A stretch of DNA of 64,000 nt from JAKACA01 sp052143575 (GTDB taxonomy: Bacteria > Actinomycetota > Acidimicrobiia > Acidimicrobiales > Bog-793). The position numbers and the translations under genes were made by a program. Position 1 is the first letter of the stretch. Every line of letters starts with the position of its first letter. Below are positions 30,140 to 38,221 of the stretch, piece after piece. Under the pieces are notes generated by a model, which was not told where the DNA came from, did no database searches, and worked only from the letters and a program-made list of their open reading frames with translations. The DNA lies in assembly GCA_052143575.1 (NCBI GenBank), contig JBKQSP010000029.1, positions 1 through 64,000 on the forward strand. Reading direction: 5' to 3'.

Positions 30140-32482
30140 TCACGTCCTTGTCCACTGACCTCCCGACTCGACGAGCCTCACGCGGCTGAATCCCAGTTCC
30201 GTGAGCGTCAAGCCGACGGCGACGGCTCTCGCCTTGCTCACGGCGTCGACGGCGTCCAGCGTCACGATTCCGTTGGCGGCGGATGGTTCCGAAGCCGTCC
30301 AGGTTGCGCCGTTCCACTGCAGGATGATCCCGTTCTGCGGCGACGGCGGTGTCGTCGTGACCGGACCTACGGCAAGGCAGAACGAGTTGGCGGAGCACGA
30401 TACGGCTGCCAGGCCATCAGACGGTTCCGGTGACGGCGTGGTTTGCGCTTTCCACCTCGAGCCGTTCCACGTCAGGGCGAGGTCCCTCAGCGTGCTTGAA
30501 TCGGTCCACAGAGCGCCGACCGCCACGCAATGATGGGCGCTCGGGCAGCTGACCCCTGTGAGCTCCCGAACGACGTTGCCGGTGCTCGGAAGGGGCTGCA
30601 GCGTCCATTTCGATCCGTTCCAGTGCGCGGCGAAGGCAGTCGCCGATCCGGCGCCATCGCCGACCGCCTCACAGTTGGTCGCCGAGGTGCACGCCACGGA
30701 GCTGGGAGACGCCTCTTCGGTCACCTGGGGCATGTCGTACGCCTTCCATCTTCCGTTCGACTCGGCATAGGAAAACGCAAACCCATATCCCTGGCCGACG
30801 GCGACGCAGCTTGACGGTGACCAGCAGGAGACGGCATTCAGTCCCTCGTAGGGAGCATCGCCAAAGAGTTCGGTCACCGTCCACTGCTTCCCGTTCCAGA
30901 CGGCGACCAGGCCGTAACCGCCGTCAAGTGCCTGAGAAGGAGGTTCCCGACTGGTCACGTCCCGCTCGAGGAGCCCGAAGCCCGCACTGCCGACTGCCAC
31001 GCAGTGACTCGGGCTCGTGCAGGCCACGCCTTCGAGGGCCGTGAAGACGCCGTGGAGGTCGGGCAGCGATATCGTCCGCCATCCGTGCCCGTTCCACCAC
31101 TGCGACACCGCCGAGGAAGATTCTCCATTGAGGTAGTAGCCGACTTCCATGCAAGCGGTGGCACTGGCACACGAGATTCCTTGTGGCTCGAACTCGAGCG
31201 CCGTCTCGCCGGGCACTTTCTCCAACGCCGCAGACGCTGGCGTCAGGTGCTCAGCGGTGGCGACCGACACTTCGACACTCCCGCTCCACCCTGCAACCTG
31301 ACAGAACGACGCTGTTGGGCACGAGACGCCCTCGAGCACCTGGAATTCGGCTGGAGAGACGCTCCGCCTCAGAGACCACTTCCCACCATCGAGAGACATC
31401 GCCAAGCTCTGGGAGGAGAAGAACGGAGACCCTGAAGACAGCCCGACAGCCTCACAGTCAGGAGTCGACCCCGACTGACAGCTGACGGAAAGCAACTCGT
31501 CGTAGACGCTTGCCGGCTGGGGTGTCGGGAGAGAGGTCCAGGACGAGCCGTTCCAGGAGTAGCTCGTCGCCCGGTAGGCGTCGGAGTTGGAGTAGTTGGT
31601 GTAGCCCACAGCAACACATGAGCTGAAATTTCCACATGAGACGCTGGCAGCGACGGTGCTGGCTCCGAAGGGTCCGGCTGGGACGCTGTCTATCTGCCAG
31701 ACGCCAAGGACGTCTTCTTCCGAGAACGGCTCGGAGAGAGTCTGGCCCATCGGAACGTAACTTCCGACTGCCATGCAGGCGGCGCTGTTCTGGCAGAACA
31801 CCCCCGAGAACGCCGTTTCGCCGACGGGGGACGTCAACTGCGGCGTCAATTGCGTCCAGCTGCTGCCCTGAGTCCAGACGAGAGCGAGAGCCTGGTCGCC
31901 GTATTCGCCGTCATACTGGCCTACGGCCACGCACTCGGTGCTGATGGGACATGACACGGCTGCCAGGGTTGGATAGCTCTCTACCGAAACCGGGAGGTAG
32001 CTCCAACTCGTACCGTTCCACTCGGCGGTGATCGCTTGGCCGTTCTCGTCGCCAACAGCCATGCAGAAGTTCGTCGTCGCGCACGACACACCGTCGAGTT
32101 TGTCCGAGCTGAAGCGTGCCAGTCCCGGGGGGAGTAGCACGCTCATCTTCGTCCAGTGCGTGCCGTTCCATCTGTCGATGAGGGGTACCCGAGTCCCCGC
32201 GTCGAAGTAGCTGCCCACGGCAACGCAGAACGTCTTCGAGGCGCACGACTCGGAGAGGAGGTCGCTCGAGCTCTGCTCGGGAGAGGGCAGTCCTTCAGCA
32301 GCCGGCGACCGGAGGTTCGCCAGCAGCTGGCCGGTGCCAGAGCTGACCGAGACCGGCGCAGAGTTGACGGCCACCGTGGCGGCCGCCGGTGGTACCAACG
32401 ATGCGACCGACGACGTCGCCACACCGCAGAGCACAGCGGCGAGGAGTGAAGCTGCTCGAATTGTCTCCCCGGCCGTCCCCAT
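30140..32482 (-). CDS. Large secreted protein of Cys-AVG/WNG repeats
   Basis: Secreted protein of 780 residues with a signal peptide whose core is AASLLAAVLCGVATSSVA. The mature part has about 14 repeats of some 50 residues, each with a Cys-x5-Cys-x-AVG motif (for example CATTNFCMAVG) followed by a WNG-x-x-W block; the last repeat has lost its cysteines. The pattern resembles a beta-propeller with one disulfide per blade. It likely lies outside the cell; ligand unknown. GGGGAGGA precedes the start. Fragments of the same family occur at 14999 and 45340. Confidence 0.85.
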   Translation of the reverse strand: MGTAGETIRAASLLAAVLCGVATSSVASLVPPAAATVAVNSAPVSVSSGTGQLLANLRSPAAEGLPSPEQSSSDLLSESCASKTFCVAVGSYFDAGTRVPLIDRWNGTHWTKMSVLLPPGLARFSSDKLDGVSCATTNFCMAVGDENGQAITAEWNGTSWSYLPVSVESYPTLAAVSCPISTECVAVGQYDGEYGDQALALVWTQGSSWTQLTPQLTSPVGETAFSGVFCQNSAACMAVGSYVPMGQTLSEPFSEEDVLGVWQIDSVPAGPFGASTVAASVSCGNFSSCVAVGYTNYSNSDAYRATSYSWNGSSWTSLPTPQPASVYDELLSVSCQSGSTPDCEAVGLSSGSPFFSSQSLAMSLDGGKWSLRRSVSPAEFQVLEGVSCPTASFCQVAGWSGSVEVSVATAEHLTPASAALEKVPGETALEFEPQGISCASATACMEVGYYLNGESSSAVSQWWNGHGWRTISLPDLHGVFTALEGVACTSPSHCVAVGSAGFGLLERDVTSREPPSQALDGGYGLVAVWNGKQWTVTELFGDAPYEGLNAVSCWSPSSCVAVGQGYGFAFSYAESNGRWKAYDMPQVTEEASPSSVACTSATNCEAVGDGAGSATAFAAHWNGSKWTLQPLPSTGNVVRELTGVSCPSAHHCVAVGALWTDSSTLRDLALTWNGSRWKAQTTPSPEPSDGLAAVSCSANSFCLAVGPVTTTPPSPQNGIILQWNGATWTASEPSAANGIVTLDAVDAVSKARAVAVGLTLTELGFSRVRLVESGGQWTRT

Positions 32483-32576
32483 GGTGTCCTCCCCGTCGTC
32501 GTGCTGCACCGGCGGAAGAAGCATGTATGTGCCGGCATGCACGACTGCATCTCCCGCGACAATTGCGTGACAGGCG

Positions 32577-32595
32577 TGTGCCGTCCCATGGCACA
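32577..32595. promoter_or_regulatory. Palindrome shared by two secreted-protein genes, site 2
   Basis: TGTGCC-GTCCCAT-GGCACA lies 95 bp upstream of the large repeat protein start. It has the same arms and spacing as the site at 14122-14140. It may be the operator of a common regulator. The sigma factor gene lies just beyond, ending at 32662. Confidence 0.5.
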
Positions 32596-32661
32596 GCTCA
32601 GTGAACAGAGCAACGGCGACCGGACGGTCGCTCGGACGGGTGGATGTCCGAGCACGCGGGA

Positions 32662-33567
32662 TCAGGTGTCGAACGACAGAGCCGTAGTGACTCGTTGCAC
32701 GCGTTCGGGATCCGCGACGGCGTCGATCTCGACGATCCTGCCGTTCTTGACCGTGAAGCCCATCACGTTGACCGGCGTTCCATCCATGGTGACGATGACA
32801 CCCGCTGCCCCGTTCACGACGGCGCGATGCAACTGCGTGCCCGAGCGTGACAGCCATGTCTGGATGCCGCGAAGGGCCTGGCGGGCGACAGCTTCAGACC
32901 CCTCCAGCACCATGGAGAGGACGCGGCGTTCGGCACCGGCGTCGATTCGCAGGACGACATCCGGGTCGAGCACGGCGACGAGGGCATCGAAGTCGCCAGC
33001 TCGAGCGGCCGAGAGGAAGGCGTCGGCCGCTTCTTGCTGACGAGCGAGGTCGCGATCAGGCGGGGCAACCTCGGCACCCTTCACGCGTCGCCTCGCTCTG
33101 CTCGCGAGCTGTCGTGCTGCGGCAGGGTTGCGCCCCACCATCGGGGCGATCTCCTCGAACGGCAGGTCGAACATGTCGTGGAGGACGAAGGCAAGACGCT
33201 CGGCGGGGGTGAGGGAGTCGAGCACGACGAGAAGCGCCAGCCCGACGGAGTCAGCGAGCGAGGCTTCCTCTTCTGGTGGGAGCGTACCGATTGTGCTGAC
33301 CACGGGGTCGGGGACGTGCACAGCGAGCGGCACCTCACGTCGCACGTTGCGCGAGCGCAGCATGTTCAGACAGACGCGGGCGACGACGGTCGTCAGCCAC
33401 CCACCGAGGTTCTCGATCTCGTCTGCGTTCGAGCGGGCGAGACGAAGCCAGGCATCCTGGACGGCGTCGTCGGCTTCGGCGACCGAGCCGAGCATCCGGT
33501 AAGCGACAGAGCGGAGGTGGCTCCGGTGCTCTTCGAAGCGCTCTGCAAGCCATTGGCTCTCATTCAT
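32662..33567 (-). CDS. ECF41-type RNA polymerase sigma factor (SigJ-like)
   Basis: Sigma factor of 301 residues. Region 2 has AYRMLGSVAEADDAVQDAWLRL, region 4 LTPAERLAFVLHDMFDLPFEEIA, and an NTF2/SnoaL-like tail begins near residue 170 (ADAFLSAARAGDFDALVAVLDP). This C-terminal domain takes the place of an anti-sigma factor in the ECF41 group. The start MNESQW is preferred because AAGGA stands about nine bases ahead; an ATG nine bases upstream abuts it. ECF41 genes usually neighbour a carboxymuconolactone decarboxylase-type gene, as here. Confidence 0.93.
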   Translation of the reverse strand: MNESQWLAERFEEHRSHLRSVAYRMLGSVAEADDAVQDAWLRLARSNADEIENLGGWLTTVVARVCLNMLRSRNVRREVPLAVHVPDPVVSTIGTLPPEEEASLADSVGLALLVVLDSLTPAERLAFVLHDMFDLPFEEIAPMVGRNPAAARQLASRARRRVKGAEVAPPDRDLARQQEAADAFLSAARAGDFDALVAVLDPDVVLRIDAGAERRVLSMVLEGSEAVARQALRGIQTWLSRSGTQLHRAVVNGAAGVIVTMDGTPVNVMGFTVKNGRIVEIDAVADPERVQRVTTALSFDT

Positions 33568-33619
33568 CGTCCACATCCTTGCGCCGGTTTCTCCCTCATG
33601 ACCCCGGAGCAGCAGCCGA

Positions 33620-33675
33620 TGTGACAAAGGACGAGGTCGTCGGCATCGAACGATGCTCGTCGCGTTGCTGTCACA
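33620..33675. promoter_or_regulatory. Divergent ECF41-type -35 elements
   Basis: TGTCACA occurs once on each strand in this gap: on the minus strand at 33626-33620 facing the sigma gene, and on the plus strand at 33669-33675 facing the decarboxylase-family gene. TGTCACA is, to my knowledge, the -35 element of ECF41 promoters. The -10 boxes are less clear: GGTC at 16 bp on the minus side is one mismatch from the expected CGTC; I see none on the plus side. Confidence 0.6.
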
Positions 33676-33748
33676 AGTGGGCGACTTCACGGGTGAAAGC
33701 AGTGAACCGCAAGGTTCGTGAGCCCATAACCACAGAGGAGGCGATCCC

Positions 33749-34315
33749 ATGGCCACGTACCTACCTCCGATCGAGCGCCCGAAGGGCCTGATCATAAAGT
33801 TGGTGTTCTTCTTCACGCGCCGACAGTTCGGCAAGGTGCTGACACCGTTGACCGTGTTCTCGGCGCGGATGCCGATCTCGTTCGGGTCCTTCTACGGCAA
33901 GGTCTCGCGGCTGGACAAGAAGCTCCAGTTGCCGGAGAGGACCGCCGCGATGATCCGCGAGCGAGTTGCGAGCCTCAACGTGTGCCTCTTCTGCATGGAT
34001 GCGGCGCGCTTCTACGCAACGAGACGGTCACCGGAGAACGCGGAGCGTTTCGACGCCCTCGAGGCGTACCGGACGAGCCCGCTGTTCACGGAAGCAGAGC
34101 GCGCCGCTCTCGACTATGCCACGGAGCTGACAAGCAACAAGGAAGTGAAGCCTGACACCTTCGGGCGGCTTGCGCGCCACTACAGCCAGCGAGAGATCTG
34201 CGACATCGTGTGGCTCGTGGCCAGCGAACACCTCTACAACATGAGCAACATCGGTCTCAACATCGGTTCCGATGGGCTCTGTCAGTTGCAACCGAGGGCA
34301 GCTCAGATTCGCTAG
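33749..34315 (+). CDS. Carboxymuconolactone decarboxylase-family protein
   Basis: AhpD-like fold protein of 188 residues with the redox motif CLFCMDAARFYA (CxxC near residues 77-80). AhpD/CMD relatives act as peroxidase partners or decarboxylases. AGAGGAGGCGATCCC precedes the start. It is divergent from an ECF41 sigma factor with a TGTCACA element upstream, the known arrangement for ECF41 targets. The precise reaction is unknown. Confidence 0.9.
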   Translation: MATYLPPIERPKGLIIKLVFFFTRRQFGKVLTPLTVFSARMPISFGSFYGKVSRLDKKLQLPERTAAMIRERVASLNVCLFCMDAARFYATRRSPENAERFDALEAYRTSPLFTEAERAALDYATELTSNKEVKPDTFGRLARHYSQREICDIVWLVASEHLYNMSNIGLNIGSDGLCQLQPRAAQIR

Positions 34316-34430
34316 TGCGGGCTTGGGAGCTGCGGAGGCGAGATGGCTGAGACCGAACCGCTTCTTGGTCACTCCCGGCTGCGGCTGGGACGACGAGTAG
34401 CCTCGTTGCACCAGACGAGGAGGTGCGAGC

Positions 34431-34829
34431 TTGGAGAAAGCGTCGTTGCGTGATCTCGCGGGCCGGGTCAGGGAAGCACTGGAGTCCGCCGACCTCGAGG
34501 CGTATCGCGAGCTGCTCGACCCCAAGGCCACGTGGGGCCCGCCCGACGACTCGGCGTCCGGCTGCCACAGCCGCGACGAAGTCCTTTCCTGGTACCGGCG
34601 CGCTCGAGCTGCCGGTGCGCAGGCGCGAGTGACCGAAGTGGTCGTTGGCGAGGACAAGCTGCTCGTCGGACTGCGAGTGTCACGGACTGAGGAAGCCGCC
34701 CGGAGCGGCGGCGAGGTCGAACGCTGGCAGGTGCTTACGGTTCGGGACGGCCACGTCGCGGACATCAGGGGGTTCGACGACCGCGCGGTGGCGGCGGCAC
34801 GGGCCGGCGTGACAGCACGTGCGGATTGA
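34431..34829 (+). CDS. NTF2-like (SnoaL/DUF4440) protein
   Basis: Small cone-fold protein of 132 residues: REALESADLEAYRELLDPKATW, then SRDEVLSWYRR, then a beta sheet ending VRDGHVADIRGF. The TTG start is supported by GAGGAGGTG six bases upstream. It overlaps the next SDR frame by four bases, so it may be first in the SDR/gluconokinase operon. Function unknown; it could be an unrelated passenger. Confidence 0.82.
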   Translation: MEKASLRDLAGRVREALESADLEAYRELLDPKATWGPPDDSASGCHSRDEVLSWYRRARAAGAQARVTEVVVGEDKLLVGLRVSRTEEAARSGGEVERWQVLTVRDGHVADIRGFDDRAVAAARAGVTARAD

Positions 34830-35686
34830 GTCCGACCGCCCCAGCCGCGTCTTCCTCTGGTAGCTCGACCGATGGCGTCTGGGACCCCGTGAGTGCACCG
34901 GTGAATCTGCCTACATCGTTCCGCCTCGACGGGCGAGTCGCCGTTGTCATCGGCGGGACCGGCGCGCTCGGGAGCCGGATCGCTGAAGCGCTCGCCGACG
35001 CCGGGGCAGCAACGGTGATCGTCGGACGAGACGCGGCGCACGGCGACGCAGCGCTCGGTCGATTGCGCGACGGCGCAAGGGAGGTGACGTTCGAAGCCTG
35101 CGACGCCTCCGTGCGAAGCGCACTGCGCAGCCTGCTCGAGCGCATCCTCGCGGCGCACGGGCATGTAGACGTCCTCGTGAACGGGGCAGGGACGAACTCG
35201 GCGACTCCGTTTCTCGAGATCGCCGATGACGAGATGGAGCGGATCGTCAGCATCAACCAGCTCGCCGTGATGCGCGCATGCCAGGAGTTCGGGCGCTACT
35301 TCGTCGGCCGAGCCGCCTCCTCCGGCCAAGGGGCCAGCATCGTCAACATCGGCAGCGCTTCGGCGCTTACGCCCTTGTCACAGGTCTTCACATACTCGAT
35401 GACGAAGGCTGCGGTCCACAACCTCACGAAGAGCCTGGCGCGAGAGTGGGGACCACTCGGCATCCGTTGCAATGTGCTCGTCCCCGGATTCTTCCCCGCC
35501 GAGCAGAACCGGACGATCCTCACCCGCGAGCGCACGGCGGCAATCATGCGGCAGACCCCGATGGGCCGATTCGGTGAGGTCGGCGAGCTTGCGGGTGCGG
35601 CACTTCTCCTCGCGAGCGATGCCGGGCGTTTCATCACCGGAGCCGAGCTCGTCGTCGACGGCGGCTTCAGCGCCATGACGATCTGA
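34826..35686 (+). CDS. SDR oxidoreductase of the D-mannonate oxidoreductase type
   Basis: Short-chain dehydrogenase of 286 residues. Cofactor motif GGTGALGSRIAEAL, catalytic Ser in GSASALTPLSQ, and YSMTK with the catalytic Tyr and Lys. The stretch PGFFPAEQNRTIL, then TPMGRFGEVGEL and VDGGFSA, is the pattern I know from SDR-type D-mannonate oxidoreductases (fructuronate reductases). It should interconvert fructuronate and mannonate with NAD(P)H; gluconate 5-dehydrogenase is an alternative. Start uncertain: TTG at the overlap or GTG at 34889. The gluconokinase-LarA fusion follows 34 bp later. Confidence 0.88.
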   Translation: MSPTAPAASSSGSSTDGVWDPVSAPVNLPTSFRLDGRVAVVIGGTGALGSRIAEALADAGAATVIVGRDAAHGDAALGRLRDGAREVTFEACDASVRSALRSLLERILAAHGHVDVLVNGAGTNSATPFLEIADDEMERIVSINQLAVMRACQEFGRYFVGRAASSGQGASIVNIGSASALTPLSQVFTYSMTKAAVHNLTKSLAREWGPLGIRCNVLVPGFFPAEQNRTILTRERTAAIMRQTPMGRFGEVGELAGAALLLASDAGRFITGAELVVDGGFSAMTI

Positions 35687-35720
35687 GAGTCATGGGCGTG
35701 CGGAACTTCGGGCGGACGTC

Positions 35721-37562
35721 GTGGGCGCCATGAGCCCGACGTGGCGGGTCGTGCTGATGGGTGTCTCCGGCTCGGGCAAGTCGACAATCGGTCCGGTGCT
35801 GGCAGGGCGCCATGGTGCGCGGTTTCTCGAAGGCGACGCCTTTCATCCCGAGGCCAATATCGCCAAGATGGCGGCGGGCCGGCCGCTCACCGACGAGGAC
35901 CGGTGGCCGTGGCTTGCCGCTATCCGCCAGGCGATGCGAGGCGAGGAACGGGTCGTCGTGGCGTGCTCGGCGCTGAAGCGCGCCTACCGAGACGCCCTCC
36001 GCGCGGCGGGAGATGTCAGGTTCGTGGAGCTCGTACTCGATCCGGACGAGGCGCGGCGACGACTCGCTGCCCGGCCCGGCCACTTCATGGGCCCCACCAT
36101 GGTCCGCAGCCAATTCGAGGCGCTCGAGCGTCCTGCTTGGCACGAGACCGACGTGGTAGCCGTCGAGGAGCGGGGCGCCATCGCATCGGTCGTGGACGAG
36201 ATCGAAGCCGCCTTGGTCGGCGTGCGTGCCGGAACGGCCATGGCACCGTTGCGGAGCGAGGGCGACGGCCGTCGGGCGATCTCGCTCGAGGAGCTACGCG
36301 ACATCATCGACGAGGTGGCGACGACCGAGCTACTCGGCGCCGGGGTGCGACGGGTGCTCGTCGTGCCGCCCGACCTTTCTCGGCTCCGGTCGCGGGCGGG
36401 CGAGATCACGGGCTTCCTGTACGAAGTGCTGACTGCTGCCGGCGTGGAGGTCGCCGTCTTGCCAGCGCTCGGAACCCATCGCCCGTTGACCAGAGGCGAA
36501 GCGGGGCTGCTCTTCGGCACCCGCGTTCCGTACGAGCGGATCCTTCGGCATCAGTGGAGGGGGGGCGTCAGGCGCCTCGGGGAGATCGGCGTGGTCGAGG
36601 TCTCGGCCCTCTCCGGCGGTCGCGTCGTCGATCCAGTTCCCGTCGAGGTCGACGACAACTTGCTGTCAGGATGGGACGCCGTGGTGTCGGTTGGCCAGGT
36701 CGTCCCCCATGAGGTGACCGGCATGGCGAACTTCAGCAAGAACCTCGTCATTGGTCTCGGCGGGAGCTTGACCATCAATCGCAGCCACTTCCTCGGTGCG
36801 CTCTGCGGGATGGAAGAGATCATGGGTCGCGCGAACAGCCCAGTGCGTGACGTGGTCGATGCGGCATTCGACCGATTCCTGGCGCCGCGTCTCGCGGTGC
36901 TATGGGTGCTCACCGTCGTTGAGGACGCCCCGGAAGGAGTCGTTCATCGAGGGCTCTTCATCGGCCGCGGGCGCTCAGGAGAGTCCGGCGGTGCCGCCTA
37001 CCGAGCGGCAGCCGAGCTTGCCGCCCGTTGCAACATCGAGCTGTTTCCCGATCCACTCGGCCGCGTCGTGTGCTGGCTCGATCCCACGGAGTTCAAGACG
37101 ACGTGGCTCGCCAACAAGGCCATCTACCGGACACGCATGGCGATGGAGGACGGCGGAGAGCTCGTCGTGCTGGCGCCCGGGGTCTCCGCCTTCGGCGAGG
37201 ACGAGACCATTGATGGCCTCATCCGCCGCCACGGCTACCGAGGGACGCCTGCCACGCTGGAAGCGGTCCGGCGTGACCCCGAGCTGGGGGACAATCTTGG
37301 CGCCGCCGCGCACCTGATACACGGCAGCAGCGAGGGACGCTTCCGCATCGTCTACTGCACGGACCCGACCTCCGGCGGGCTCACCCGCGAGGAGGTCGAA
37401 GGCGTCGGATACGAGTGGCGCCTACTTCCAGGCGAGCTCGCACGCCTCGACATTGAGGCGGGGTCTTCCTCCGGACGACGCACCGATCGAGACGGCGAAG
37501 CCTTTCAATACATCGCCAATCCGGCTCTCGGTTTGTGGGCGACGTCTGCAGCGTTCCCCTAA
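35721..37562 (+). CDS. Gluconokinase fused to a LarA-family 2-hydroxyacid epimerase
   Basis: One 613-residue protein. Residues 1-165 are gluconokinase: P-loop GVSGSGKS (14-21), GDAFHPEANIAKMAAGRPL and ACSALKRAYRD. After a short linker, 185-613 are a LarA-type (DUF2088) nickel racemase domain. LarA positions are kept with exact spacing: D218-x2-R221 (PPDLSR), H253 in GTHRPLT, H330, K340 ten residues later and H356 sixteen after that. The lysine should bind the nickel-pincer cofactor. Characterised LarA relatives include a D-gluconate 2-epimerase. I infer mannonate-gluconate epimerisation followed by phosphorylation to 6-phosphogluconate. Cofactor genes larB, larC, larE are not in the window. 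Confidence 0.88.
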   Translation: MGAMSPTWRVVLMGVSGSGKSTIGPVLAGRHGARFLEGDAFHPEANIAKMAAGRPLTDEDRWPWLAAIRQAMRGEERVVVACSALKRAYRDALRAAGDVRFVELVLDPDEARRRLAARPGHFMGPTMVRSQFEALERPAWHETDVVAVEERGAIASVVDEIEAALVGVRAGTAMAPLRSEGDGRRAISLEELRDIIDEVATTELLGAGVRRVLVVPPDLSRLRSRAGEITGFLYEVLTAAGVEVAVLPALGTHRPLTRGEAGLLFGTRVPYERILRHQWRGGVRRLGEIGVVEVSALSGGRVVDPVPVEVDDNLLSGWDAVVSVGQVVPHEVTGMANFSKNLVIGLGGSLTINRSHFLGALCGMEEIMGRANSPVRDVVDAAFDRFLAPRLAVLWVLTVVEDAPEGVVHRGLFIGRGRSGESGGAAYRAAAELAARCNIELFPDPLGRVVCWLDPTEFKTTWLANKAIYRTRMAMEDGGELVVLAPGVSAFGEDETIDGLIRRHGYRGTPATLEAVRRDPELGDNLGAAAHLIHGSSEGRFRIVYCTDPTSGGLTREEVEGVGYEWRLLPGELARLDIEAGSSSGRRTDRDGEAFQYIANPALGLWATSAAFP

Positions 37563-37681
37563 GGTCGACCTCGAGCGACGCCCGCCTCGAGCTCGCGCGC
37601 AACGGCGTCAGCCCGTGGGCCACAGCTCGGCAACTCCGCGTCACATTTACGGGGCCGGCGGTGCTGTGTGAGGTGATGAGG

Positions 37682-38221
37682 ATGGAAGCGAGAGCCGTGA
37701 GCGCCGAAAGGGGAAACGACCTTCGCGAACCGGTCCCCTTCGAGTCGTTCTTCCGGGCTCACTACCCGACAGTCGTTCGCATCGCCCACGGGGTCGTAGG
37801 AGACGTTCATGCAGCTCAGGACGTTGCCCAAGACGTCTTTATCGCGGCGGAGCGCCGCTTTTCCGAGTCGGGTCTCCCTGCGCACGCCGCTGTTTGGGTA
37901 CGGGTGGCGGCGGTCCACACCGCCCTCAACTCCGTACGTGGCCAGCGCCGGCGGCACCTTCGCCAACTGCGGGCGGGAGCCGCAGCCGCTCCGGCCAGTC
38001 CCGAGGAGCTCGTCGTGGAACGCGAGTCACGGCGAGAGGTTCGAGAGGCTCTCGGACGCCTGCCGAGGCGGAGCGCCACCGTGCTCGTACTGCGCCACAG
38101 CGGGCTGAGCTATGCAGAGGTTGCCGAGGCGATGGACGTGAGCGCCGGCCAGGTCGGCACGATGCTGCGCCGCGCCGAAGCGGCGCTACGTAAGGAGGTC
38201 GAGCATGCGACACGTTCCTGA
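37682..38221 (+). CDS. ECF RNA polymerase sigma factor
   Basis: Sigma-70 family factor of 179 residues. Region 2: FFRAHYPTVVRIAHGVVGD, then AAQDVAQDVFIAAERRF. Region 4: LPRRSATVLVLRHSGLSYAEVAEAM. GAGGTG six bases before the ATG supports this start; an ATG six bases upstream abuts it. The last codons overlap the next gene, an anti-sigma factor with a zinc motif, so the pair is coupled. Confidence 0.9.
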   Translation: MEARAVSAERGNDLREPVPFESFFRAHYPTVVRIAHGVVGDVHAAQDVAQDVFIAAERRFSESGLPAHAAVWVRVAAVHTALNSVRGQRRRHLRQLRAGAAAAPASPEELVVERESRREVREALGRLPRRSATVLVLRHSGLSYAEVAEAMDVSAGQVGTMLRRAEAALRKEVEHATRS

